Positions 34,311 through 45,492 of a stretch of 64,000 nt of DNA are shown in pieces. Location of the stretch: assembly GCA_037952775.1 (NCBI GenBank), contig JBANAY010000003.1, forward strand, positions 27,652,001 through 27,716,000, given 5' to 3'. Numbering within the stretch: the first letter of the stretch is position 1; each line of letters starts with the position of its first letter. Both the position numbers and the translations under genes were made by a program. This stretch comes from Clonostachys chloroleuca (lineage: Eukaryota > Ascomycota > Sordariomycetes > Hypocreales > Bionectriaceae). The notes under the pieces are model-generated. The model was given only the letters and a program-made list of their open reading frames with translations, ran no database searches and was not told the DNA's origin.

Positions 34311-35842
34311 ATGGATGTTCAGCACCCGACCGCCTGGGCCTCATACAAAGGCATAAAGAGCGCTTTGAAGAAAAGGGTCGGCCTGTGCCTGAAGAGGCTT
34401 GACACGACGCCAGCGCTCGAGGAAGCCACGAGGATTTTCGGGAGGGAGTTCGAATCCACACCCACATTCTCAGCAGGTCGGAAGTGGCTTTGCATCCAGT
34501 TCCTATCTAAACCGAAAAGCGGCGAGAATAACGGCCTCACAGTCATCTTGCGCGTGAGAATACCGCCCGCGAGAGGGGAAATTCTTAGTGAAGCATTCAT
34601 GAGAAATGATAATGCCGGGTTCTTTCGCGAACAAATCAATGCGAAGGTACTGGGAGAGCACATGAAAAGTATCCGGATACCGAAGATCTACCATGTCTCT
34701 CCATGGGGCTCGGCACCCGCCGAAAAAGCTGGGTATCCCTTTATGCTGATGGAACGTATGGGTGGTAATAAGCTGAGGGAAATTTTGCGGCACAAGAAAA
34801 TCGAGTCATTTTCTAGGTTGGATGTAAGGATGCCCTCATTTCTCCGAATACACAGCCTTACTCTGATTTAATAAGCACTGACAGGCTTATAGGCAGCGAC
34901 TCAAGACCACATTATGTCTCAGTGGGCTGCCATGGCCGTGGAAATGTCCGCGCTCAAATCAAACCTTATTGGTCCTGTTGCAGCCGTTGATTCCGTTTCT
35001 GACGCCAGCGGCACCTGCTTGGGTGACCCGACGATGATATATGACTCTACCGACTGTGGGCTATTCATCCGCCCCTCGCAATACTTTGCATTCAACCTAA
35101 AGCTAAGAATTGATAAGCTTAACAAGGCCAGAGAGGACCAACCTGAGTCCCAACCAACCGATGTCACAGCGGAGTTCCTCGGCGTACTGGTGTTTGGAGA
35201 TATCTTGTTGGAACATTTTGAGAGAAAAGATGAGACACAACTCGTTGAGTTCCCGTTGGTGCATAGAACACTGACTGATAAAAACATCTTGATGGATGAT
35301 GAGTTCAACTTTGTGGCTCTCGTCGATTTGAAAGATGTAGTCTTTCTTCCAGAAGAACTGCAAGAGTCGTACGCCTGGGACTGGTGGACTAAAAATAATT
35401 CCAATGCCAAGTACCATTCTATGCTCCTCAGAGCTGAAGAGCACGAGAGGAAGAAAGGACGCGTACTCCGCTCCCCCTCAGCAAGGTAACGGATAACACG
35501 CTCAAAACAGCCTTCAAGCTGTATAGCAATCTAGGCGTTAATCTGTCCAACGATCCTGACATTGTGATGAAACTATTGGACTTGGTTCGAAAACCAGACA
35601 AATATGAACCGATGCACTATCTTGCTGGGTGTGTTGTTAGGCATTGGTCTAGTTGCTACGGGATATCTGTGGATTGCGCGAACCATCCAGAGACGGGCAG
35701 AGTGGCCTTTGAGGATGCCGTGAGAGCTATGTACCCTGAAGTGGATGAAGGCCAGTACACTGACTCGACGAATGAAGGTTTTCGTCGCAATCTAAAGGAA
35801 ATATTCTCGAGTGCGATCCGTTGGGCAAAGCTAGCTAGCTGA
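34311..35842 (+). CDS. Divergent APH-like protein, one frame break
   Basis: Exons 34311-34823 and 34893 onward; the intron 34824-34892 has GTAAGG and TTATAG ends. APH-like signs are IRIPKIYHVSPWG, then YPFMLMERMGGNKLREIL (hinge), FPLVHRTLTDKNILMDDEF (catalytic loop) and VALVDLKDVVFLPEEL. The catalytic loop reads HRTLTDKN, where the family usually has HxDxxxxN, so the general-base Asp is replaced by Thr while the metal-binding D of VDL remains. It may be a pseudokinase. The frame breaks in the C5 run at 35473-35477: one more C would join SPL-SKVTDNTLKTAFKLY to the rest, ending at 35842. The ATG at 34311 is chosen over an upstream TTG. Confidence 0.6.
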
Positions 35843-36866
35843 TGTTCTTCAAGGAGTTGATAAACACCTCAAGGAAATGTTATCAATATGAAAAAGAAAC
35901 CTCAATATGTTCTGAGAAGAAAAGAAAATCCCTCCTAGAAGATTTCAATCTAAGGCCAAGCCATGTGAGAGTTCTGTGGACACGTGGGGGGCATTCCTGA
36001 TGTGTGTTGAATGGTTCCGTAGTAAGTCGCCGACTTGATTTGTTACTGAGAGCTTGGGAAGAGATTTTGGCGCCAAATGGTCGGAGTTGTTGCTGAGCAA
36101 GTTTACTCGTCTGTTGACCCAGACTCCTGGGTCCGCATCCACAACACCAAAACGCCTTATTTTAGGGTCTACCGAGGGGGAGGAATGTTGTTAGACTATG
36201 GGATCCCCCGTGCATCTAGACCAACTGTGTAGCCATAACAGAAAGGGTGAGAGGGCAGGGAAGCCATGGCTCAGACTCAGATGTGAAACGGCCAAACTCT
36301 CATCTACGGCGCACCCGGAAGATCTCCAACTGCTCACGCCAACACAGTTAGAGCATGAACCATGATGAAGAAGTGGCGTATTTATTTCATCTTCTTCCAA
36401 TCATTGAACGTGTGAAGTACTCACGCTAGCTCAGGATGGTAATTCAGCATTGTCTACATTCCATTCCAAGGTCCGAGAACCCAATGGTCCGGAACAGACC
36501 CATCTGCATTCCAATCCACGGTTATGGCTCACCATGTGCTGAAAACACTTGGCGGATGGGTTTGAGCCAGGCGGCACAGTTCGATCTGGGCCTGAAATTC
36601 TGAGGTTATGAGCCTGTAGGCCTCCAGCTAATATCGAAGAGTAAGCCTGACTGTGGCAAATATGAGAAGCAGCACATAGTCAGACGTTATAAATCACCTC
36701 GTTCCGAGACCGAGTATAGAACGTAACCACTGGAGATGTCCGATAATTATTGCTCTGTCTCGACAAAGTGCTGTGATACATACAAATCACATTGCCTCGT
36801 GAGTCTTGGCTGGTACATCATCGTCCTCTAATCCTCTAGGACGAGCTATATCGACAAATCGCCAAT
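35843..36866. other. Intergenic
   Basis: About 1 kb without a supported gene. Confidence 0.4.
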
Positions 36867-38265
36867 ATGACAGAATGGTACCCGCCGCCTGATTCGCAGG
36901 GTTACATGCTCAAGAACCTCAATATTTCGCTTGTCGTTGCTTCTTCTATCATATTGATCGCCAGATTGAACACCCGAGCATTTATACTCAAGTCTCTAGG
37001 TGTAGACGACTTAATAGCAACCATATCATGGGTATGTCAACGCATTACCTCATCGTACGTCGATTGTGTTAACAAGGTTTTTGGCTCCCCTTAGATTTTA
37101 CTTGTCACATATTCATTAATGATTATTCGAGGTATGTGAGGCCCCCTAACTTACTCACTTCCTCATGTCTTACCTGGAAATAGCTGTGGGCAGTGGCGCG
37201 GGGACTCACATAGATCAAGTCCCTCCTGAGCAGCTTGCCAACTTCTTCAGAGTGAGTAGAGCGATACGTTTGATCCAATCGAAGCTTATCCTGAAAATCT
37301 AATCTGACTTTTACAGTCCTTGCCTACGATACAACTATTATTTTTCGCAGAAATTGCCATGGTACGCTTCTCTGTAATTGCCTTTTACTCAAGGTTGCAT
37401 AACGATAGTTAGTTCTCCCCAAAACATATAGCATTATGCTGGGAATAGCGCTAAACCGTAACCTTATAGGATGGTACCGCTGCGGTTTGTTTGTTTTAGG
37501 CTTCATCAACTTCGCCATGACAATGATTGTCGTCTTCTTATTTCTCACGGAGTGCAAGCATATTCCGTACGTATTCTCTTATTTTCATCAAGTCGGCCGA
37601 TATCTGACAAGGTTTTATCTCAGTGATCTCTGGGACAGCAGGGCAGAGAATAGAGACTGCATGGACAAAGCAGACGAGAGGAAGATATTTTGGGCCCACG
37701 GCATCACTGGTGTGGCGATCGACGTAGGCCTGCTTGCTCTACCTATCTCGCTCATCTTCCGAGTTATGAAACTTTCTGGCCAAAGGATGCAAGTGCTCCT
37801 TGTATTTTGCGTGGGCATTGTGGCTCTTGTTGCTGGGGTTATGCGACTGGCATATAGCATAATGATCGACTTTACTGTTGACACGTATGTATTCCCTCCC
37901 CGACTATGATTTTCTATGAATGATTCCTACTAGAAGCTTATTTATCTGACTTTACTTGATTACAGAACCTACAAGATTTTCATCATTGTGGTATGGGTTG
38001 ATCTAGAAGGACACCTTGGTCTCTGGACAGCGTGTTTCCCCGCCCTTCAACCTCTCTTCCGCTTGATCAACGAAAAGATGGTGCTAGATTCAAGTTCCCA
38101 ACAGAAAAGGGGAGGAGACTGAGTGCTCAACTGAAGTGGGGAGGGAGGAAGTTGAGCACCCAACTGAATTGGGGAGGCTATTTCAAAAATGTTCCATGTG
38201 TGGACAAGCTTGGCACCTCTGTCAGCTCTGAAAGCTCTGACAGTTCGATTGCGGACAGTGTATGA
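36867..38265 (+). CDS. PTH11/rhodopsin-type seven-helix membrane protein, broken frame
   Basis: Exons 36867-37031, 37095-37131, 37184-37251, 37317 to about 37566, 37624-37884 and 37966 onward. The start has LNTRAFILKSLGVDDLIATISW, the DD motif typical of the fungal rhodopsin/PTH11-like domain, followed by GAGTHIDQVPPEQL, FFAEIAMVRFSVIAFYSRL, and late helices ending in DLEGHLGLWTACFPALQPLFR. PTH11-like proteins are plasma-membrane sensors, one of them needed for appressorium formation in Magnaporthe; the ligand here is unknown. One base is missing at about 37407-37411. A second break at the G4 run 38109-38112 separates a short tail (TGA at 38120) from a tail to 38265. That longer tail has an 11-residue tandem repeat, RRLSAQLKWGG and RKLSTQLNWGG, and probably belongs to the true protein. 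Confidence 0.6.
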
Positions 38266-38622
38266 GCCACTGTAAAAAAAATGCCAGGCTGGATTTTGAA
38301 GAGGCTGCATTTGATATTTTTTAAAAAAAAGAGGAGTATTTAAAAAGCATAACGAAACGGAATGGAGTAATAAAATATTGACGTATTTTTTGGGCTGTTG
38401 AATTTGGAAATTGAAGATTAAATTGAAGCAGGTTACATTAGAAGCCTTCGAAGTTGTAAATCGCATTGAGGGATATTCACAAGTATTTGAGTGTCATTGT
38501 CTTTGCTAAAAGTCGCCTGTCTCAAACAGGTCATATCATTTAGCCCAGTACTTGTTGTTGATTGTGAATATAAAGATGTTCACGACAACACCCTAATTTA
38601 TTTAGAAGCGTCCCTGAAGAAT
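38266..38622. other. Intergenic between convergent genes
   Basis: AT-rich 3' flank; no gene seen. Confidence 0.4.
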
Positions 38623-39988
38623 CTATATGTATGAGGCTTCGACAAGGTAACCAATGGCAAAGTGGAAATGTCGTTGAACTGTTGGCCACATGATGGTATT
38701 TGGGGCCTACTTGGGTTAGTATAACTTTCCCACGGGACGCTGCTTCTCTCAACTTACATCATTAGGTGTATGGATATATGGGCTAGTGTTTGGATCGAAG
38801 TCTTCGAAAAGCAAGGCCGAAGCTTGAGAGAAATACCGTCAGACACTGGATTCCATACTGGGTCTGACATTCTTCTTCTTGGTTGGGGACCATGACTTAC
38901 GGAATCCATTGGCAGTTGCAGAGGCATGATCAGAGCATCCATATCCGCACGAGAAGGCATTTGGCTCAAGAGGCTCGCCAGTCTGGTATTGGGTCGCGAG
39001 GATTCTCACAAATGCATTCAGACCCGGGTCTGTGTAATCCTCAACAATGGCGGCGGTCCCACTCGCAGAGTAGCCAGCCATATCCTGGTTCACAAAAGAT
39101 AACACAGTCTTGTTCTGGTTCTTGTACGCTCTGTAAACGTCGGCAGAACCCAAAAGGCCGCCTTCTTCGCCGCCATACCAATGGAACTCGAGTGTGTTAT
39201 CTGGGGCAAAACCAGCTTGGGCAAGCACGCGAAGGGACTCGAGAACTACAACGCTGCCGGACGCATTGTCATCAGCACCAGGAGACACGGTGGTAGCATT
39301 ACCAGAGGTGGAGTCATAATGGGCCCCGAGGATCACTTGAACACAGTCAGCATGGGCGGATATACATGTATCACGGACGGGATATTCCAACCAAGCTCAT
39401 CGCTTTTTCCTGGAAGGCGGGCAATGATAGACGGTTGGTCGAACGAGTGCTCAAACTTCTCCACGGTGATGGCCGTGTTGGCAGAGGCGATCTCAGTAAC
39501 CTTCGCAAACAACCAGTCAGAAGCTTCCTTCCCGGTCGGAGACTGGTAATGTCGGGTTCGGTATCTGGAGAATTCAGTCGAGGCACGTAGCGACCCTGCT
39601 CATTGGGAGGTACGCACGATGCAAGATGCTCAAGCCACTCCTTTGGACCGTCGGTACTCGAGCTATCAATCAAAGCATTTGCCTCCTCAATGTGTGCTAA
39701 TGCGGATGGATATCCGACTGCTTGAATCCCGGCCGAGTTCGCTGGCTTGGTCGACAGGGCCGCAAGGACTTCAGCGTCTTTGATATCTGTAATATCGATG
39801 AATCCAAGGCCCTTTGAAGTGAAGAGTTCAAATTTGGCCTCTTCGCTGACCCACTGCCCAGGATCATCCTCTGAGGTTTTCACTAGACGCAATCCTACCT
39901 CGGCTTCCGTGGATGAGCTGGAGGCCGGAGAGGCAGATGCCAGTCGGGATAGTACCGCAAGGGCAAGTAGCGATGTTTTAAGAGCCAT
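38623..39988 (-). CDS. Secreted leucine aminopeptidase, M28 family
   Basis: Five exons on the minus strand (39618-39988, 39392-39564, 38901-39335, 38758-38822, 38623-38706) give 375 aa, the normal length of fungal leucine aminopeptidase 1. A signal peptide (MALKTSLLALAVLSRLASAS) and a propeptide precede the catalytic domain, which starts near YRTRHYQSPTGKEASDW. The two-zinc site is complete: GAHYDS, GADDNASG, YGGEEGGLLGS, NQDMAGY and SDHASA. It removes N-terminal residues from peptides outside the cell. Introns are 53, 56, 78 and 51 bp; the second has an unusual GTTGGA donor. Without splicing the frame looks broken in three places, but every join is in phase, so the gene is intact. Confidence 0.9.
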
Positions 39989-41237
39989 GTTGGGGCTGCA
40001 CACACCTAGAAAAAATAGTGTAAATTGTTGAGATAGGTACGAGCCCAGAATCTGCTCGATCGTGGGCAGAGACCCTGTTCTATAGCCAGCCCAGCCATAC
40101 AAATTTTATCGACCCCGCTCGACTGTTATTATGTTTCAGTCGTTCAAATCCCTTGTATGGACGAGAATCAACTTCCTAAACAAGTCTTGAACTTATCCCA
40201 GTCATGCGGTTTTGTTTCAATAAGCTCAAAGATAAGGAAATCAAGCCTGCCGATCAGACCTTGTTTTGGGCCAAGTCAAGAGGCAGCCGTCAGAATGGGC
40301 AGGTATTTGGTCATCATGTCGGAGTAAATCAATAGGTTTTGGTTATGCTTGATGATCTTCCCCGCGGATGTGTTGCAATGCTTGGGAATGCTACGTTGTG
40401 ATGGGGCACGATAATGGGGCATTTGGTAAGGTTAGGAAGGTGAACAACGGATAAATTGGAGTGTTATGACGCTACGTGAATTGATAATGATGAAAATCAT
40501 TCCCCAAAATAGAGATAGGGGGTGACACTTATTGTGTGCGAATGTCGCCATTCGCATCTGGAGATCTAAAACCGGCCCCTTTTACTGCTAGAATTCATGC
40601 GTGAGTACTCCATGATCATCCCTTAGCTCCGTCTGCCATCTCTAAACTCAACAAATGGCATTTCGGAGAATTGGCTAGTATGATTAGTAGAAACGCGGGT
40701 CTGAATCTCTCCGATTGTACGCGGTCCGAACGATCCCTGTTCATTAAATCCAACACTCCACCTTCTAGCGAGCTCGCATTCGGACCAGTATCGCATTGAG
40801 GGCTCAGTGGGCAACTTCTCCAAAGCCGTGCCGAGGTCGAAGTCTCGCGATGCCTGCATCTAATATGTAGATGCCGCGCACTGGCCTCATAATTGCTGTT
40901 CGGTTCGTCGATTGTTGGCGAAATCCGCCCCAAGATTTTGGGAAGCCCATGAAATGTCCGGGATTCGCACTCACACTCATGAAATGCCGTCCGTCAGTAA
41001 CTGCGTATGAACACTTGCATATTTTACGCTATGCGGGAGAGATAAGTATAAGTAGAGGGGTGAACTCTATATCATTCTTCATTCATATCTTAGAAACCTA
41101 TACTATTATCTTTAATACAAGGTTGAGCCAAGCTAAACCGGACCCTCAAAACACAAAGTCGAGTACTCAAATACTCTTCAATTTAAGGCTAGCCAAAATC
41201 TATTTTCTTGACCGTTGCATCTCACCCAAATAGGGAA
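39989..41237. other. Intergenic between divergent genes
   Basis: About 1.2 kb of upstream region shared by the aminopeptidase (-) and monooxygenase (+) genes; no gene supported inside. Confidence 0.4.
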
Positions 41238-42641
41238 ATGGCTGCATCCAACTTCAAGATCATCATAGCCGGCGGGGGGCCAGTCGGTCTGACAGCCGCT
41301 ATCGCCTTGGCCAAGGCCGGTATTGACTTTGTCCTTCTCGAGAGGCGTTCCCAGATCATCATAGACACCGGATCGAACTTGGTTATGCTTCCAAATGGAA
41401 TGAGAGCTCTCTACCAACTTGGCCTTGGTGACTCTCTAGACAAGGTCAGCTCGGCACTCTCAAATGTCGACGTCTTCAATCACCAAGGGAGGTACACTGG
41501 CGACCTGCAGTGGCTGAACCTGCTCGAGCAAAAGTAAGAACAGAAAGATGCAGTCTGGGTTTTAAGTTTTTACTAATACTACTGTTACGGCAGCTTCGGG
41601 GCTTTCCCTAGAGTTCTCAGCCGTGAGGACCTCACCAGAATTCTCTACGAGGCCATACCTGAGGATGTCCGGTCCAATATCTACGTCAATAAGAAGATCT
41701 CAAACATCGCTGTCGAAGGAGAAAGCACCATCGTTCACTGCGCCGACGGTACATCTTACTCAGGCTCCACCGTAATTGGAGCAGATGGCGCACACAGCGT
41801 CGTCCGAGCAAATATGCGCACGCTTGCACTTGCTGCCGGAGCTTCAGAGGTGAATAAGGAACAGCCGTATCTCACCACCTTCAGATGCTTATGGTTTAGA
41901 GTTCCCTCATCAGCCGTCAACCTGAAGCCGGGAACCACCCTTGAAACACATGGATCAGGAGCTGCGACCCAATTGTTCGTCGGTGAGGACTCGGCCGTTA
42001 TTGGGCTGTATGAGGCGCTTGAAGAACCGACGCGGGTCAGATTCCGCTTCACTGAGGCAGACGAATCTGCCGTCATCGAACGTTGGGGCAACCTCGCACT
42101 AACTGCCGGAGGTTCGCTGAACCTGAGAATGGCCTACGATCGACGAATCCAGTCTGGACTTGTGAGTTTGGAAGAGGGTGTTACTGAGCACTGGAGCTGG
42201 GATGGGCGTATCGTCCTCGTCGGAGACGCGGCGCACAAATACACACCCAGCACAGGCGCAGGCTGCAACACAGGTGTCTTAGACATTGTGACACTGGCCA
42301 ACGAGCTTCACAAGGTGGTATCTAATGCAGAGGGGGGCGCACTCAGCAGACAAGCACTAGCTTCTGCTTTCAATGCGTACCAAGAATCCCGCTATGCCGG
42401 CGTAGTGGAGGGATGTCAACGTGCGGGTATGGTCACTTCCATGACCACCTGGAGGACGTGGAAGCTCTGGTTCCTAGACCAGTACGTCTTTTCCTGGCAC
42501 TTTGTGCAACGATATATAGCCAAGTTTGTGGCAGTAAAGTATGCATCGATGGAAGTGTTCAGCTACATCAAGGCCGCTGAGAGGATGGTGGGGAGGCATC
42601 CATGGGTAAACAGTTTTCCGGCTTCTACCAAGGCCAATTGA
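41238..42641 (+). CDS. FAD-dependent monooxygenase (PHBH/salicylate hydroxylase type)
   Basis: Exons 41238-41533 and 41594-42641 give 447 aa. The N-terminal FAD Rossmann motif is IIIAGGGPVGLTAAIALAKAG followed by VLLERR. The mid-region has GADGAHSVVR and the second FAD motif is VLVGDAAHKYTPSTGAGCNTG. The last 60 residues contain aromatic-rich helices (WRTWKLWFLDQYVFSWHF) that may contact a membrane, as in monooxygenases of meroterpenoid pathways. It is expected to hydroxylate or epoxidise an aromatic or prenylated substrate with NAD(P)H. No PKS, NRPS or terpene cyclase is in the window, so a pathway cannot be assigned. ATG 41238 is the first Met in frame. Confidence 0.85.
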
Positions 42642-43481
42642 GGCAAGGTTTGGGTACTACTGTGTCATAATTATTGATATCGGTTGCCCCATCAGGATAT
42701 AGATCGCGTTTGAATTACAAGTTGGCTTGAAGATTTGTTTATTGATAGGAGGAAATGATACGATCAATGAGGCACACATACGGATATCTCTATCCATGCC
42801 ATGCACTTCCTGCTCTACGTTCTCAGCATCAGAATAGGGCGACAAGACGTACAATATTAGGATAAACCCAATTTAAGCACCCTCTTGATCAACTCAGGGT
42901 ACTAACGTGTAATTACCCGAGGCCGCAGAACAGATGTAAGCTCACGAATCTCGGTGAATTTTCACATGCTGTTTTTGATGCTTAGATAAGCGACTTGTCT
43001 CGTATTACCACCCTGTGGTCAGCCGTTCAGTCAAATTACCCGTCCCACACACCTAGGGGAATCATGTCTCGAGATTTGATTGGAAACACGCCCATGATCA
43101 GCTGGACTGAGACGGGGAATACAAACAAAATATAGTGCCACGCTGGACTCAGGTATCTGGCTTTTGACGAATGAGAAGGCAACTTATGTATCTATAACAA
43201 CCTATTAATAATTAGAAGCATCCCCGATCACGTTCTACACTATCTCGCTATCAGCTACATAAGAGAAGTAAGCATCCCCTTGAGACAGCTTAAGTAAGAA
43301 AACATCATTGTGTTTAATGTCATAAACCTTCTCGCTTGTAAGTAGTAGCATCATTTGAACGGGTTTCAATTAGCAACCCAATATCATAGGAACACGATCG
43401 AAACTGTGTCTTGCTTGTTCGTCACTTGCCAAAATCGAGGAAAACTCCCTAAGAGAAATTAAGCACAAGTCGAAGTAAGAT
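42642..43481. other. Intergenic between two flavoprotein genes
   Basis: No gene supported; promoter region of the FMO-type gene. Confidence 0.4.
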
Positions 43482-45492
43482 ATGGAGAAGTTTGATTGCG
43501 TTGTCGTGGGTGCCGGTAAGTGTCACTGAAGGAAGCTTTTCTGCTATCCTAACTCAAACTCAGTGCCGTCAATTTTCGACGTATTTCATCTTTCTAATTA
43601 TACCCTAATCTAGGCTTGTATGGTCTTGCCGCGGCGAAACAGTTTCGCGCCTTGAATCAACAGAGTCCTTTGGCCATCTTTGAAGGCGAGTCCAGTATTG
43701 GCGGCACCTGGGCCCAGCACCGCATATACCCAGGCCTCAAGAGCAACAATCTGCTTGGAACATATGAATACCCCGATTTTCCCATGACTGCAGAGAAGTT
43801 TGGCGTGAAGGTAAATGAGCATCTGCCAGGAAGCAAGATACATGCCTATCTTCAAGCATACGCCGATCACTTTGGCATCAGTCATCTAATTCGGTTCAAT
43901 TCAAAAGTCACCGTCGCGGAACACATGGATGAGGATGAAGGCGGATGGCAGTTGACTATCAGAAATGTGAGGTCCAATCAAGAGGCCCATATATTGACCC
44001 GAGGCCTTATTGTAGCAACCGGCATCACTTCCGAAGCTTTCCTTCCTCATTTTGATGGACAGGAAACATTCAGGGGGAGGTGTTTCATGGAAAAGATTTC
44101 CCCCAACATAAGGCCACACTTGAAAAAGGACAGACCGTGACCGTATTTGGAGCTACGAAGTTCGCCTGGGATGCTGTATATGCTTATGCAACAGCCGGAG
44201 TAAATGTGCATTGGGTTGTTCGTTGTAAGCATTTAAAGGCCAAAACGATTTATGTCTTTGAGAATCATGCCTAACATCGAGTCTTAGCATCAGGACACGG
44301 TCCATGCTGGATGACGCCTCCATATGTCACGCCTTTCAAGAAGTTGATGGAAGAGCTCGCCAGTACGTATATTATTCAATTAGTGCCTACATCGGATTCC
44401 AGACTAATGAAAATAGATACTCGGGCTCTAACTTGGTTCAGCCCATGCGTTTGGGGACACGCAGACGGTTATCCAAAGATTCGTAACTTCCTCCACGGCA
44501 CCAGCCCAGGCCGACTGCTCGTCGAACTCTTCTGGAAATTCATGGAGAAAGACGTTTTGTCACTTAATAAATACGACTCGCACCCTGACACGGCAAAATT
44601 GAAGCCTTGGACAAAGGCGTTCTTTACAGGTCCCAGCTTCAGTATTAACAACTACGATACGAGTATTTGGAATGTGATCAAGAGTGACCTAGTCAAAGTC
44701 TATGTCGGAGAAATTGATCATTTAAGTGACGACAAAGTTCATCTGGCAGATGGCACAGAGTTGAAATGCGATGCCCTTCTTGCTCATACAGGGTGGAAGC
44801 ATGTGTCCTGTATAAAGTTTCTCCCCGAGGGCATTGAGACCGAAATAGGACTGCCTCATGCACTCTCGCAGCATTCAGCCGATGCGGATTTAGGTGCTCG
44901 AGAGCCGCTACTCCAAGTGGCAGATGAAGAAATCTTGACCCGATTCCCAAAGCTTAGAAAGCAGCCTGTATGGAACGCAAACTATATTCCTATGACACAG
45001 CAGAAGGGGATCAAAAGTAACGATGAGATCTCACCTTATAAGCCGCTGAGCTCTTATACGTTACATCGCTTCATGGTGCCTCCCTCTGAGCGGCTGCTGA
45101 GGGCTAAAGACATCGCATTTGCCGGCGTTATTGGAAATTTCAGCAATCCAATCACAGCTCACCTACAGGGCTTGTGGATTAATGCCTACCTCAAAGGCCA
45201 GCTTGACAATGATCCGTCAGCTGCGGTGGGAAACAGCGAGGCTATGGCGAAGCTGCATTATGAGACAGTGTTGCACAACAGGTTTGGTAAATGGCGTTAT
45301 CCAACGGATTGGGGCACCAACAAGACTCCGGGGTTCATCTTTGATGCCGTTCCGTATTTTGATCTGCTGCAACAGGATCTTGGCCTCTCATCACATCGGA
45401 AAAGGGGTTCGTGGACCGAGATGTGGAGTCCCTATGGCCCAAGGGATTATATGTCTGTCAACGAAGAGTGGGAGAAGAAGCATAAAGAATAG
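43482..45492 (+). CDS. FMO-type flavin monooxygenase, one frame break
   Basis: Exons 43482-43515, 43614-44224, 44288-44362 and 44417-45492; repaired length about 598 aa. Motifs: FAD site VVVGAGLYGLAAAKQF split by intron 1, then FEGESSIGGTW, the FMO-like RGEVFHGKDFPQH segment, a second Rossmann motif VTVFGATKFAWDAVY (G-A-T in place of GxG) and a long C-terminal region with WFSPCVWGHADG. The frame breaks at the G5 run 44073-44077, where one more G would join TFRG to EVFHG. The third intron (44363-44416) is 54 bp, so retaining it also leaves the frame open. Such enzymes oxygenate amines, sulfides or ketones; the substrate is unknown. Confidence 0.7.

Noticed and set aside
37394..37431. Possible 38-nt intron bridging the break in the PTH11-like gene
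   Set aside because: Very short, its branch site sits close to the donor, and it would remove the conserved FYSRL region; a base deletion is preferred.
38623..45492. Secondary-metabolite cluster
   Set aside because: Only two oxygenases; no PKS, NRPS, terpene cyclase or pathway regulator in the window.
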